A stretch of 6,932 bases of DNA from Acidobacteriota bacterium. Its GTDB lineage: Bacteria; Acidobacteriota; Terriglobia; Terriglobales; Acidobacteriaceae. A model generated the notes under the pieces. The model was not told the DNA's origin. It was given only the letters and a program-made list of their open reading frames with translations, and did no database searches. The stretch covers positions 1-6,932 of the forward strand of contig JANXQR010000668.1 in the NCBI GenBank assembly GCA_025353435.1. The letters are read 5' to 3'. Numbering within the stretch: the stretch's first letter is position 1; each line of letters begins with the position of its first letter. This document shows, one piece after another, positions 6,781 through 6,932 of this stretch. The translations under genes were made by a program, and so were the position numbers.

Positions 6781-6883
6781 TTTGGTGGTGGCCAAGTTCC
6801 GTAGAAACATTGGTCGGGACGAGGGCTTGAACCTCCGGCTCCTCATGGTTCCGACCGGACAGTATGCACGGTACGACATTTAA
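6722..6883 (+). CDS. Candidate small protein overlapping the GT2 3' end
   Basis: An ATG with a well-spaced AGGAG opens a 53-codon frame that overlaps the last 59 bases of the glycosyltransferase gene in another frame and runs to TAA at 6881-6883. The product is basic at the start (MLRGMRH), has an amphipathic or hydrophobic segment TIVSLLRLVDLVVAKF (about 11-26), then RRNIGRDEGLNLRLLMV and a polar end QYARYDI. In the part free of overlap the third codon positions remain mostly G or C, as expected of a coding frame in this genome. It lies between the glycosyltransferase and a probable terminator, so it would be the last gene of that transcript. I do not recognise the family. It could be chance, or a remnant of a longer gene. 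Confidence 0.4.
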   Translation: MLRGMRHTPATIVSLLRLVDLVVAKFRRNIGRDEGLNLRLLMVPTGQYARYDI

Positions 6884-6906
6884 CGATCCCAACTGAGTGC
6901 CCAAAC

Positions 6907-6932
6907 GAAAGCGGCCGGCCCGAAAAGGCCGG
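6907..6932 (+). terminator. Probable intrinsic terminator, cut by the window edge
   Basis: CCGGCC (6915-6920) pairs with GGCCGG (6927-6932) around a CGAAAA loop. The stem could extend outward with GCGG (6911-6914) if complementary bases follow the window, and GAAA at 6907-6910 would then face a T tract. The T tract itself cannot be seen, so termination is inferred. Confidence 0.5.

Noticed and set aside
1..6932. CRISPR arrays, tRNA genes, insertion sequences or phage genes
   Set aside because: No regularly spaced repeats, tRNA-like T-arm or cloverleaf pattern, transposase motifs or terminal inverted repeats were seen on reading both strands.

Overview
The window looks like chromosomal DNA from a moderately GC-rich, Gram-negative-type bacterium. 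The style of the genes suggests an Acidobacteriota (Terriglobia-like) genome: a secreted TPR protein, a very large multi-domain membrane protein, and small secreted Ig-like and NTF2-like proteins that end their signal peptides in A-Q. This assignment is an inference from gene style. There is no rRNA or other marker gene here to confirm it.

Layout. Positions 1-986 (minus strand) hold the N-terminal 328 residues of an exported TPR-repeat protein whose 3' end lies outside the window. A 300-base divergent intergenic region (987-1286) follows. Next comes a tight plus-strand cluster of three genes. The first (1287-4211) encodes a 974-residue polytopic membrane protein resembling the PTPS-related/GT-C-like family, with an unusual periplasmic tail that reads as an NTF2-like domain plus two FxLYD-like beta domains. 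The second (4208-5068) encodes a secreted protein of Ig-like (Big_1-like) domains and overlaps the first by 4 bases. The third (5070-5567) encodes a small secreted NTF2-like protein and starts 1 base after the second. After a 136-base gap with a perfect 12-base palindrome comes a GT2 polyprenyl-phosphate glycosyltransferase of the GtrB/ArnC/DPM1 type (5704-6780). A possible 53-codon small gene (6722-6883) overlaps its 3' end behind a strong Shine-Dalgarno. A GC-rich hairpin at the right edge is probably the start of an intrinsic terminator.

How the genes may work together (inference). GtrB-like enzymes make a polyprenyl-phosphate-linked sugar and flip or deliver it to the periplasmic face, where GT-C membrane transferases use it. 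A GT2 of that type next to a GT-C-like protein with a large periplasmic tail, plus two co-transcribed secreted proteins built from similar binding-type folds, fits an envelope or exopolysaccharide/protein glycosylation module. No substrate can be read from the sequence. The most notable points are the fusion architecture of the 974-residue protein, the recurrence of an NTF2-like fold in its tail and in the small secreted protein of the same operon, and the unrecognised small ORF after the glycosyltransferase.
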